From CAG-791 sp002394525 (GTDB taxonomy: Bacteria > Bacillota > Clostridia > Lachnospirales > Lachnospiraceae), in contig CAMNFJ010000027.1 in NCBI GenBank assembly GCA_946536955.1, positions 1-21,855 of the forward strand: 21,855 nucleotides of DNA, in the 5' to 3' direction. Made by a program: the position numbers and the translations under genes. Shown one piece after another: positions 7,710 to 15,486 of this stretch. The first letter of the stretch is position 1, and each line of letters starts with the position of its first letter. The notes under the pieces were generated by a model. The model saw only the letters and a list, made by a program, of their open reading frames with translations, was not told where the DNA came from and did not search any database.

Positions 7710-9164
7710 TTACTTCTTCTTTTTCGCGGACCGCATTTTGGCCATGGTCTCCTTGATCAGGTCTCTCTTGAGGAAGAGGACGGCCAGGATGACCAGGTTG
7801 ATGCCGTAGCGGAGCAGGGCCTTGTCGTAGAAAAAGATCATGGTGATCGTCAGGGCCAGGATGGCCGCGGACATGACCAGGAGTCTTCCGGACCGGAAGA
7901 CCCGGTCCACGCCCAGGGCCTTTTTGACGCTGGCGGTCATGTAGAGGTAGTGGCAGAGGGCGAATACGGCGTAGCAGAAAAGGGTCGTATAGGCGGCCGC
8001 CACATAGCCGAAGAGCTTGATGCCGAAATAGTTGAGGACGATGTTGAGCGCGGCGCCGGCCATGGAGATGTACATGGTGAACTTGTTCTGGTCGTAGAAA
8101 AATTCGACGTTGGCGAAGGCCGTATACATGAAGGAAAAGACCAGGCCCATGGCCACCGGGGGAATGACGTAGACCGCCTCGTAGTACTGGCGGGGCGCCA
8201 GGATCAGCATGATCTCCGGGGCAAAGGTGGAAAAGACGAAGGCGCAGGCCGCGATGCCCGTAAAGATCAGGAAGAGGACGTCGTCCAGCTCCCGGAATTC
8301 CTTCTTTTCCAGCTTCTCGTACTGCCAGGGGACCAGGGCATTGTTGATGCTCTGGGTGACGATCTTCATGATGAGGCCGGCATTGTAGGCGACACCATAG
8401 AGGCCCGCCGCAGCCATGCTGACCATCTTCTGCACCATGATCCGGTCAAACTGGTCCAGGATGTACTGGGAGACATAGTGCATGAGCAGGGGGAGGTTGA
8501 AGATGATGGCGAATTTCGCGTATTCCTTTTTGAACCAGACCCCCGCCTTTTTTCTGTTGTAGATAAAGAGGCTGATGCCGAAGCAGAGATTGACGAAGAC
8601 GCAGGAAAGGATGCGGGCATAGCCCTTCTCCTCGGACATCAGGACGGCCGCGACACCCAGGACGGCGTTGAGGACCGTCATCAGCAGGGTCCGGAAGACG
8701 ACCGGCTTATAGACATACTCGTAGCGCTTGCGGATGGTCCAGAAGTCGATGGCCGGCGTAAACATGAGCTCCACGAATATGGCGACCATGATAAAGGTCG
8801 GGAGCTCGGTCAGGGCATTGATCTGCCTGCGGAAGACCAGGTAGACCAGAAAGAGGCCCATGGCCAGGCCCAGCGTGACCGTCTGCATGGTGGATGTATA
8901 GGCATCCCTGTCCTTCCGGAACTTGCTCATGCCCTTGTTGAACACGGCGTAATTGAGCCTGAGGGTGACAAAGATCGTGAAGATCTGCAGCCAAGAATTG
9001 TAGACGGTGAACTGGCCGTACTGCTCCGTGGTCATCAGCCTGGTGAAGATCGGCAGAGTCAGCATGGATATGCATTTCTGCAGGACACTGCAGACTATAA
9101 ACCATATGGAGGCCTTGGCGGCGACCGGGATCGACCGGTATCTGTTCAGCAGCTTATTGATCAT
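7710..9164 (-). CDS. Polysaccharide flippase (Wzx type, MATE-like)
   Basis: A 484-residue polytopic membrane protein of the oligosaccharide flippase superfamily, which moves undecaprenyl-pyrophosphate-linked repeat units from the inner to the outer face. The N-terminus (MINKLLNRYRSIPVAAKASI, then a hydrophobic helix with KCISMLTLPIFTRLMTTEQYG) is characteristic; about a dozen or more hydrophobic segments follow, with a basic tail ending KKKK. I chose ATG at 9164 by similarity to the usual start of the family, although no clear ribosome site precedes it. The frame stays open to 9311, but that part crosses three hairpins and shows no recognisable protein. A 237-base gap separates it from the upstream fusion gene. 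Together with the polymerases it points to a Wzx/Wzy-dependent pathway. Confidence 0.9.
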   Translation of the reverse strand: MINKLLNRYRSIPVAAKASIWFIVCSVLQKCISMLTLPIFTRLMTTEQYGQFTVYNSWLQIFTIFVTLRLNYAVFNKGMSKFRKDRDAYTSTMQTVTLGLAMGLFLVYLVFRRQINALTELPTFIMVAIFVELMFTPAIDFWTIRKRYEYVYKPVVFRTLLMTVLNAVLGVAAVLMSEEKGYARILSCVFVNLCFGISLFIYNRKKAGVWFKKEYAKFAIIFNLPLLMHYVSQYILDQFDRIMVQKMVSMAAAGLYGVAYNAGLIMKIVTQSINNALVPWQYEKLEKKEFRELDDVLFLIFTGIAACAFVFSTFAPEIMLILAPRQYYEAVYVIPPVAMGLVFSFMYTAFANVEFFYDQNKFTMYISMAGAALNIVLNYFGIKLFGYVAAAYTTLFCYAVFALCHYLYMTASVKKALGVDRVFRSGRLLVMSAAILALTITMIFFYDKALLRYGINLVILAVLFLKRDLIKETMAKMRSAKKKK

Positions 9165-9233
9165 GATGGAAATTTTTGTATTTTTCTGTTTATCACAAAT
9201 CTGTATTGTTGGATGCACACTCGTGCGGAACAT

Positions 9234-9326
9234 CTTTGCCTGGCAAAGCTGTTGGAAGACGCTGACATGTCTTTGGAAAACAGGACATGTCAACCCGCAC
9301 GCGGGGCACAAGACTCGGGTGCGGGT
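9234..9326. repeat. Run of three hairpins with twin GACATGTC palindromes
   Basis: Three inverted repeats stand in a row in the gap before the flippase: ACCCGCAC (9293-9300) with GTGCGGGT (9319-9326); TGACATGTC (9263-9271) with GACATGTCA (9284-9292); and CTTTGC (9234-9239) with GCAAAG (9243-9248). The palindrome GACATGTC occurs twice exactly 20 bp apart (9264 and 9284). None is followed by a clear T-run. It may be a processing, attenuation or protein-binding site. Confidence 0.45.
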
Positions 9327-9401
9327 CCTGAAAGTGCCGGAAAAGACTGTCCGACGGGCACGGCTGCCCTTGGCGCGGACGGGTCAGATGTCAGCTGTCA
9401 G

Positions 9402-11681
9402 TCACATGAGCTTTTCCCACAGCTTCTTGACCCGCACGTAAAGCTTTCCCCTGCCGGTCCTTCCGAACTGCAGGCGCTTCATCTCCCGCTGAAGTCCTGT
9501 CGCCGCCACGGCGGCCCTGAAGTCATGCTTTTCCATGTAGGAGGCCATGAAGGCCTTGCGGTCTCTGTGCCGCAGGGAGGGCCTGCGCAGCTGGGGATTG
9601 CCGGCGACGGCCTCGGCGGCCGGGCGCTCCTCGCAGACCAGGAGGGGGCGGATCGCTTCAAAGAGCTCCCTCCCCTTTTCGGTGTTGACGAAGACGACCG
9701 AGATATTTCCGTCGTAGGTATTTTTCAGGGTCTTGTGGTCCAGGCCCCAGAAATCTCCCAGGGTCAGGTCGCCCGGCCGGCTGGCGCGGGTATATCTGCA
9801 GTTGTAGCAGTTCTCCCGGTAGGTCATGCTGGTCAGGAAGGCGTGGAAATAGATATCCCCGGTCTCATGCTGAGAGTAGACCGTGTCCGCGCCGTCATAG
9901 ACCTTGAGGGTGAAATCGTCGGGCTGGCCCCGGAAGCGGAAGCGGTCGAAGTCCCTGCCCTGAGTGACATCCGCCAGGTGCTGCCGGAGATACTCCATGG
10001 GCGGGACCCCGTGACAGATGATATCAGCACTGTAGAAGTTTTTGTTTCTGCCGAAAAAGCGGTTCATGGCATCGACCTGGCAGGGGGTGCCCAGGAAGAG
10101 GACCTTTCTGCCCGCGGCCAGGTCCTGCCTGATCTCCCCGTAGGTGGCGGAAATGTCGCTCTGGACATACTTGGACCCGGCAAAGGCCGCGGCCTCCTCC
10201 GGGGTCCTGGCTTTTGCGTGGAGGACCTCCCGGCCGCTGACCCGGGCGCCGTAGACGATGTTTCCGTCTTTTATGAAGTGCCCGGTCAGAAGGGCCGCGA
10301 TCCCGCCTGAGGAGGACCCGGCGATCTTATCAGGTTCCTTTCCCCTGGCCGCATAGCAGGCCATGGCCTCGTGCAATACGGTGGCGCCGCGCTGGGGACA
10401 GATGGCCCTGCAGGCTCCGCAGTGGCTGCACTTCGCCTCATCGATCGAGGGAAGGGTCCGGCCCTGGGCGTCGGTGACGATGCTGATGGCCTCTTCCCGG
10501 CAGACGCTGCGGCAGGCAAAGCAGCCCGTGCACTGGTTGGGGAAGCAGATCAGGGGATCGGTCTCCCCGGAAACCTTTCCGGCCCCGGCCTCTCCCGCTG
10601 CGGCTGTCCCCGGGTCTCCGGCCTCCGGCCGGATCCTTTCGATCGCGTCCGCAAGCTTCCTCTGGGACTCCTCCCGCATCTGCAGGATGAGCCTGTCCGT
10701 CTTTTTATAGGGGATTCTGGCGGAAAAGCGGTCCGCCAGGGCCCTGGCGCTGAAGTCCGCCTTTGAGATCAGCCGGTCCTCCAGACCGTACTGGCGCAAA
10801 AGGTCCAGGGTCTTGGGATTTTCAGAGCAGCAGACAAAGCGGGCATGGGTCAGCATGCCGAAGATCGACCCGTGGAAGGTCGTGGTGTAGTACTCTTTGC
10901 ACTGGCGGATCAGGTCGGGGAAGGCGAGCGGCCCGCACTCGACCTGGTGGTCACACCAGCGGTGGTGGAAGCAGCAGGCCACGGTCTTAAGCCCCCTGGC
11001 CTTCGCGTATCTGCGGATCTCCTCCACCTCCCGCTTCGACAGGCCGTAGGAGTAGATCAGCAGGCATTTGTGCTTCCGTACATAGTCATCCTGGCATTTT
11101 TCCCCGTAGTTCTCCACCGGCCACAGGATGGTCGGATCGCAGACGATCTCCGGCTGCAGGTCCGTGAAGGTCTCCACCAGGCGCTTTGTATTCTCATCCC
11201 TGACCAAGGCGCAGCGGAGCCTCCTCAGCTGCTCGATCTGGTCGGGAAAATACCGGAAGGTCTCCGGCGTCGCGTCCCCGACACTGGCCGCGTAGGAAAT
11301 AGACGGGATCTCCCTCTGCCCCCAGAAGACAGACGAGGCGAAAACGGGATTGTTGACATTCCAGATTTCATCGCTGCCCAGGACCACGAGGTCCGTGTCC
11401 GACAGGTCCTCCGTCACATGAAAGACCTCCTGGGCCCTGCGGAAAAGGTCATATTTTTTCTTTCCGAACTTATAGTGGCTCCTGTAGACGCCGGGCACCA
11501 GCTTTTCCTTTTTGGAAACCGGATTTCTGTGAAAATACAGGGACTCGACGTAATCGGCGGGCCTGGTCGGGATATGGGTCACCCGGTGGCCCAGGCTCAG
11601 CAGATACTGCTGCAGGCAGTAGGCCTGGAGGAAGGCGCCGTAATTGGAGGAATCATAGGGAGTTGCAACTGTAATATTCAT
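9402..11681 (-). CDS. Fusion: pyruvyl transferase domain + F420-hydrogenase-beta-like iron-sulfur domain
   Basis: A 759-residue two-part protein. Residues 1-340 are a PSPT domain (SSNYGAFLQAYCLQQYLLSL near 11, VVLGSDEIWNVNNPVF at 99, CDPTILWP at 181, YTTTFHGSIFGML at 265). An Ala/Gly/Glu linker (about 350-375) leads to a 2x[4Fe-4S] ferredoxin segment with C384-x2-C387-x2-C390-x3-C394 and C418-x2-C421-x2-C424-x3-C428. Then comes the FrhB/FdhB body: SSGGIAALL (457 on), GSKYVQSD, GTPCQ (C534), CHGVPP, and a C-terminal CxxC (C625, C628) with LGDFWGLD. FrhB relatives carry FAD and pass electrons from ferredoxin-type clusters. Start ATG at 11681 follows AAGAGGTAAT; the frame is open to 11846 but that part is not homologous. 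The joint function is unknown; one chain suggests both parts act on the same polysaccharide intermediate. Confidence 0.9.
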   Translation of the reverse strand: MNITVATPYDSSNYGAFLQAYCLQQYLLSLGHRVTHIPTRPADYVESLYFHRNPVSKKEKLVPGVYRSHYKFGKKKYDLFRRAQEVFHVTEDLSDTDLVVLGSDEIWNVNNPVFASSVFWGQREIPSISYAASVGDATPETFRYFPDQIEQLRRLRCALVRDENTKRLVETFTDLQPEIVCDPTILWPVENYGEKCQDDYVRKHKCLLIYSYGLSKREVEEIRRYAKARGLKTVACCFHHRWCDHQVECGPLAFPDLIRQCKEYYTTTFHGSIFGMLTHARFVCCSENPKTLDLLRQYGLEDRLISKADFSARALADRFSARIPYKKTDRLILQMREESQRKLADAIERIRPEAGDPGTAAAGEAGAGKVSGETDPLICFPNQCTGCFACRSVCREEAISIVTDAQGRTLPSIDEAKCSHCGACRAICPQRGATVLHEAMACYAARGKEPDKIAGSSSGGIAALLTGHFIKDGNIVYGARVSGREVLHAKARTPEEAAAFAGSKYVQSDISATYGEIRQDLAAGRKVLFLGTPCQVDAMNRFFGRNKNFYSADIICHGVPPMEYLRQHLADVTQGRDFDRFRFRGQPDDFTLKVYDGADTVYSQHETGDIYFHAFLTSMTYRENCYNCRYTRASRPGDLTLGDFWGLDHKTLKNTYDGNISVVFVNTEKGRELFEAIRPLLVCEERPAAEAVAGNPQLRRPSLRHRDRKAFMASYMEKHDFRAAVAATGLQREMKRLQFGRTGRGKLYVRVKKLWEKLM

Positions 11682-11809
11682 ATTACCTCTTATCTCAAAG
11701 TGCTCCGGGCTGACACTCTCTTTTCGCTGCAAGGCGGGGAGAGAGCCCGTCAGGGTTTCTCCGGTGCGATCACAGGCGCCCGGGCAGCCGCACGGCACAG
11801 GCACCCTTC

Positions 11810-13009
11810 TCAGTTGACAGGGATCGCGACCCCGCAGCGGAACCACCAGTCGGGGGCATAGACATAGGGATAGATCTCATTGTTGCCCTGCATGACATTC
11901 TGGTAGTACCAGACGACGACCAGGTAGGCCACAAGCAGGGCCGTGACCAGGGCCCGGTTGTCCCTTCGCAGGATCCTGACCAGCCTGGGGTAGGCGAGAA
12001 AACGAAAATAGCCGAAATAATAGCTGATCCTGTAGAGGGCCGGCAGGACGCTCCGCAGCTGGACCGTGCAGATCTCCAGAAAGAGCATCATGGTGATGAA
12101 CATGCCGTCCGTCCGCGTAAAGCCCGTCTCCTCGGTCTGGAAGCCGCAGTAGCGGTCGTAATAGAAAAGGATCGGGATCACAAAGGGCAGGCGCAGGATG
12201 GTGGGCTTGAGCGCCACGGCCACCCCCTTTGCCAGATAGCGGGAGAATTTTGCCGGCAGAAAGCCCATCCGGAGAACACCGCGGGCGACCGGGCTGTAAA
12301 ACATGATCACAGCCATGCAGGCGATGACAAAAAAGAACTGGATCCACTTGAGCGGCACCTTCTCCAGAAACAGATAGAGGACCGGAAGGCAGACCGCGAT
12401 CATGCCGGTGGTGTGAAACTGGACTCCCACATAGAGCATGACCAGACACAGGGCGAAGCCGGCCGCATATACAGGCCATGGCCTTCTCCGGTAAATCTGA
12501 TCGTTCCGGATTCTGACAAAGAGGGAGAAGCCGCAGAAAACGACTGCCAGGGCCAGGCACTGCCTCATGGTATTGAGGGTATCTCCGTAAAAGAGAAAGA
12601 GAAAGCAGGTCCAGCCTAAAGTCACACTGCAGTAGCGGCGGTAAAAAAGAAGTCCCGCCATGGTGAAGCCGCAGATGATCAGGGCAGTGAAAAAGTAGAG
12701 CCAGTGGGGATTGTCGGTAAACTGCGCGATCTCATAGGCCAGAGCCTTGTAGAGCGGGTCGATCTCCCTCATCCCCCGCACAGCGGAGGCCAGGCTGTTC
12801 CTGTTCAGCACATACTGAAAAACATAATTTCCATAGGTCTGAATATCTGTTCCGACAGAAAAATCCCTCGCCCCGGCCAGAAAGGTCGGCGCGAGTACGG
12901 AAGCCGCCAGGAAGGGGATGCTCAAAGCCATATGATGGCGCTGCCAGACCCGCTCTGCGGCAGCGCAGAGCACTATGGACAGAAAAAAGGTTATCAGATA
13001 AGGAAACAT
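11810..13009 (-). CDS. EpsG-family polysaccharide polymerase
   Basis: A 399-residue polytopic membrane protein of the EpsG family, Wzy-type proteins thought to polymerise lipid-linked repeat units outside the membrane. The signature is the first-loop ARDFSVGTDIQTYGNYVF (residues 47-64), followed by DPLYKAL and about ten hydrophobic helices; TLNTMRQCLALAVVF, containing an MRQ motif typical of EpsG proteins, is also seen, as is FHTTGMIAVCLPVLYLFLE. Start ATG at 13009 has AGAGG seven bases upstream and lies 25 bases after the stop of the preceding GT2 gene, so the two are surely co-transcribed. A gap of 128 bases without clear features follows before the fusion gene. This is one of two polymerase-like proteins here. 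Confidence 0.87.
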   Translation of the reverse strand: MFPYLITFFLSIVLCAAAERVWQRHHMALSIPFLAASVLAPTFLAGARDFSVGTDIQTYGNYVFQYVLNRNSLASAVRGMREIDPLYKALAYEIAQFTDNPHWLYFFTALIICGFTMAGLLFYRRYCSVTLGWTCFLFLFYGDTLNTMRQCLALAVVFCGFSLFVRIRNDQIYRRRPWPVYAAGFALCLVMLYVGVQFHTTGMIAVCLPVLYLFLEKVPLKWIQFFFVIACMAVIMFYSPVARGVLRMGFLPAKFSRYLAKGVAVALKPTILRLPFVIPILFYYDRYCGFQTEETGFTRTDGMFITMMLFLEICTVQLRSVLPALYRISYYFGYFRFLAYPRLVRILRRDNRALVTALLVAYLVVVWYYQNVMQGNNEIYPYVYAPDWWFRCGVAIPVN

Positions 13010-13034
13010 TCAAAATCCTCTTTTTTCATGTCGA

Positions 13035-14015
13035 TCATTTCTTTTTCGCGTCCGACGTCCTGTACATGAGGTAAAAGAGCCATTTGCCCCTGAGCAGGGT
13101 CCGGAGCTTGAGTTTGTCCACCTTGCGGACCTGGGCGGACCTCAGGAAGTCCTTCCGGTACTTTTTCACGGTGTCGATGATCCTGCGCTGGGCGTCCGGA
13201 AAGAGGTGGTAGTCAGTCTGGAGCAGGTCGCCCAGAAACCGCATATAGGTCACGACCTGCAGGCGGATGGCCGCCTCTCTGAGGGACGGATAGGTCTGCG
13301 AGACCATTTCCGTCACCCGCTCCGAGGTATCCAGGAGGGTCAGGTTCTTCTCCCGGATTGCGCTGTGCATGATGGACCCCTCCTGCATCCTGTAAAAATA
13401 CAGGGCGTCCTCCACCCTGGCGACCCGGTCCGCGCCGAGCACGACATCGTAGATGACCGCGTAGTCTTCATAGAGAAGGCCCTGCGGGAAGCGGAGGCTC
13501 TCCCAGAGCTTTCTGCGGTAGAGCTTGCCCCAGGCCTGGTGGCCGAAGCCCTCGTTGAGCAGCATCCTGCGCAGGGCCTCCTCGGTCCCGAAGGACTCGC
13601 TGGAAAAGCTTCTGCGCTCCTGCGGGACCTCCCTTTCTGAAAAGCGGATAAAGTCCCCCACGGCCAGGTCCGCCCTGGTCCGGACGCAGGCGGTCCACAG
13701 ATGGGCCAGGGTCACCGGGGAGACCGCGTCGTCGCTGTCCAGAAAGTAGATCCAGTCCCCGCTGCAGGCATCGATCCCGGTGTTGCGGGCGGCGGACAGG
13801 CCGCCGTTTTCCTGGTGGATCACGCGGACCCTGGGGTCCTGGAGGGCCAGGGCATCACAGAGCTCACCGCTGCCGTCCGTCGACCCGTCGTCCACGAAGA
13901 TGATCTCCAGGTTGCGGAAGGTCTGGCCGAAGACACTGTCCGCGCACATCTGCAGAAAGGGTTTTACATTATAGACAGGGATGATCACGGAGATCATGTC
14001 CTCTTTGTTCTTCAT
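13035..14015 (-). CDS. Family 2 glycosyltransferase
   Basis: A 326-residue GT-A glycosyltransferase likely to extend the lipid-linked repeat unit in the cytoplasm. Motifs: MISVIIPVYNVKPFLQMC (from residue 7), VDDGSTDGSGELCD, ENGGLSAARNTGID, and the metal-binding FLDSDD (D93, D95, D96), followed by the acceptor-side GHQAWGKLYRRKLWESL and LLYEDYAVIYDVV. Start ATG at 14015 has a perfect AGGAGG seven bases upstream. The frame stays open to 14192, but that extension is translated from an intergenic repeat and should not be annotated. It sits 25 bases before the EpsG gene, and a 180-base gap filled by the three-hairpin element separates it from the upstream GT2. The donor sugar is not readable. Confidence 0.92.
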   Translation of the reverse strand: MKNKEDMISVIIPVYNVKPFLQMCADSVFGQTFRNLEIIFVDDGSTDGSGELCDALALQDPRVRVIHQENGGLSAARNTGIDACSGDWIYFLDSDDAVSPVTLAHLWTACVRTRADLAVGDFIRFSEREVPQERRSFSSESFGTEEALRRMLLNEGFGHQAWGKLYRRKLWESLRFPQGLLYEDYAVIYDVVLGADRVARVEDALYFYRMQEGSIMHSAIREKNLTLLDTSERVTEMVSQTYPSLREAAIRLQVVTYMRFLGDLLQTDYHLFPDAQRRIIDTVKKYRKDFLRSAQVRKVDKLKLRTLLRGKWLFYLMYRTSDAKKK

Positions 14016-14032
14016 AAAAGGGCCTCCTGCGC

Positions 14033-14155
14033 TGTTACTATCACAGTCCCTCCGGAACTGTGATAGTAACATGCGAAAATCGTATTCCACAATGCGAAGC
14101 TTTGTTATTTTCGCCGTCTCACTCGGGTTTTTGCATGAAAAAGCCATGCAAAAAC
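14033..14155. repeat. Three-hairpin intergenic repeat element
   Basis: Three perfect inverted repeats lie end to end: TGTTACTATCACAG (14033-14046) with CTGTGATAGTAACA (14058-14071); GCGAAAAT (14073-14080) with ATTTTCGC (14107-14114); and GTTTTTGCATG (14127-14137) with CATGCAAAAAC (14145-14155). The unit fills almost the whole gap 14016-14195 and is AT-richer than the genes. It looks like a MITE or REP-type insertion rather than a terminator, as the T-runs are inside the stems. It ends 8 bases before the AGGAGG site of the next gene. Confidence 0.6.
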
Positions 14156-14195
14156 GCCTCGATTTTTCTGGCTGTGAATAGAAACCCTGCACTCT

Positions 14196-15314
14196 CTACA
14201 TATGCTCCTTCTGCCACTTCCTGGCCCTGCCCATCAGGTCCAGAGCCCGGAACTGTCTGTGCCGGATCAGGGACAGGGTCACCAGCCTCTGCCTGGAGAG
14301 GCCGCGCAGGTTGGTCGTGCGCAGGGCCCGGGCCACGATGGGCTGGTCCAGATAGGCGGCATAGCCCCTCTTCTTTTCCCTGAAGGGCGCCGGATTGTCC
14401 GGGTTGAAATAGCCGCTGATCGCGGTCGTGATGATCACATAGAGCAGGCGGTTGTCAAACCAGGGCAGGAGCCTGTCCCTGTTTTCGCTCTGATCGATCA
14501 GCTGGCGGATCCGCTCAAAACAGCGGATCACATAGGCGTGGTTGGCCTCGCTGTGGGAGGAGGAGATGGACCCCTCGTTGTAGATGTAATGGTAAAAGGG
14601 CCTGTTCAGAAAGAGGGCGCTCCGGATCTTTTCAAAGAGCCGGAGGTTGAACTCCAGTCCCTCCGCCCCCTGGCGGAGCTCCTCGTCGTGGAGGATCCCG
14701 TATTTTTCAAGCAGGCTCCTGCGGATCAGCTTGGAATAGGCGACCGCGATATTGCCGTTATAGACCAGGAGCTGCTGCTGCAGCCACTTGCATTCCCGGC
14801 CCCGGTAGACCTTGCCCCCGCTCAGATAGTCCCTGAGGTAAAAGCGGTAGACCTGGGAGGAATGGCCGTATTCCCGCCTGATGCCGCACATGACCAGGTC
14901 GACCTGCTCCCGGCCGCCCGCCTCCGCCATCTGCTCACACATGTCCGGATCGATCCAGTCGTCCCCGTCCACAAACATGATCCACTCGCCCCGGGCAGCC
15001 CGGCAGCCGGCGTTCCTGGCGCTGCAGAGTCCTCCGTTCTCCTTGTGGATCACCCGGATCCTGCTGTCCTTCTCCGCATAAGCGTCACAGATCTGTCCGC
15101 AGTTGTCCGGAGACCCGTCGTCCACCAGGAGGATCTCCACCCGGCCCAGCGTCTGGGCCACGCAGCTCTCGATGCACCTGCGCAGATATTCCTCGGGCAC
15201 CTTGTAGACCGGCACGACGATACTCACCAGGGGGTCCGCCCCGCTGCCGCTCTGTCCATCGGGTCCGGCCGTCCCGCCGGTCATGACTTCCCGGTTCCTG
15301 TCTTCCATCTTCAT
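14196..15314 (-). CDS. Family 2 glycosyltransferase
   Basis: A 372-residue GT-A glycosyltransferase, probably cytosolic and acting on the growing repeat unit. An unusual polar lead of about 28 residues (Gly/Asp/Ser-rich) precedes the core LVSIVVPVYKVPEEYLRRCI (from residue 29). Further motifs: VDDGSPDNCGQICD, ENGGLCSARNAGC, and FVDGDDW (D116, D118, D119) for the metal. The acceptor half includes YSKLIRRSLLEKYGI and FYHYIYNEGSISSSHSE, typical of capsule GT2 enzymes. Start ATG at 15314 lies only three bases after GGAG; a second ATG at 15308 has better spacing (nine bases) and may be the true start. The gap to the upstream iron-sulfur gene holds a tandem repeat. Sugar specificity is unknown. Confidence 0.92.
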   Translation of the reverse strand: MKMEDRNREVMTGGTAGPDGQSGSGADPLVSIVVPVYKVPEEYLRRCIESCVAQTLGRVEILLVDDGSPDNCGQICDAYAEKDSRIRVIHKENGGLCSARNAGCRAARGEWIMFVDGDDWIDPDMCEQMAEAGGREQVDLVMCGIRREYGHSSQVYRFYLRDYLSGGKVYRGRECKWLQQQLLVYNGNIAVAYSKLIRRSLLEKYGILHDEELRQGAEGLEFNLRLFEKIRSALFLNRPFYHYIYNEGSISSSHSEANHAYVIRCFERIRQLIDQSENRDRLLPWFDNRLLYVIITTAISGYFNPDNPAPFREKKRGYAAYLDQPIVARALRTTNLRGLSRQRLVTLSLIRHRQFRALDLMGRARKWQKEHM

Positions 15315-15420
15315 TCTCTCCGTCTCGATCCTTCCCGCAGTTATGGTCTGAGGTCACAGGCAGTCAGGACCTCCTGCAGGATATCCCGCCCGGCCTGCCT
15401 GTCTGTTTTTCAGCTGTCCG

Positions 15421-15477
15421 TTTATTCTGTATGTTATTCTGTACGTTATTCTGTCCGCTTATTCTGTACGTTTATTG
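15421..15477. repeat. Tandem repeat of a 12-13-bp unit
   Basis: Four consecutive units: TTTATTCTGTATG (15421), TTATTCTGTACG (15434), TTATTCTGTCCGC (15446), TTATTCTGTACG (15459), then a partial TTTATTG; a partial CTGTCCG precedes. Units differ by one or two bases. The array lies 10 bases beyond the stop codon of the iron-sulfur protein gene and 107 bases before the next GT2 start, in the gap 15315-15486. There are no spacers, so it is not a CRISPR array. Confidence 0.7.
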
Positions 15478-15486
15478 ATTTCCACG

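Noticed and set aside
7596..10310. Very long plus-strand open frame (904 codons)
   Set aside because: It spans parts of three clear minus-strand genes and two gaps; its product is Asp/Gly/Val/Gln-rich without any domain, as expected from the antisense of GC-rich genes.
11682..11846. N-terminal extension of the PSPT-FrhB fusion
   Set aside because: The extra 55 codons overlap the end of the EpsG gene, lack homology, and a usable ribosome site precedes the ATG at 11681.
14016..14192. N-terminal extension of the GT2 gene at 13035-14015
   Set aside because: The extra 59 codons are translated from the three-hairpin repeat; a perfect AGGAGG lies before the ATG at 14015.
15421..15477. CRISPR array
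   Set aside because: Units of 12-13 bp directly abut with no spacers and no cas genes are nearby.
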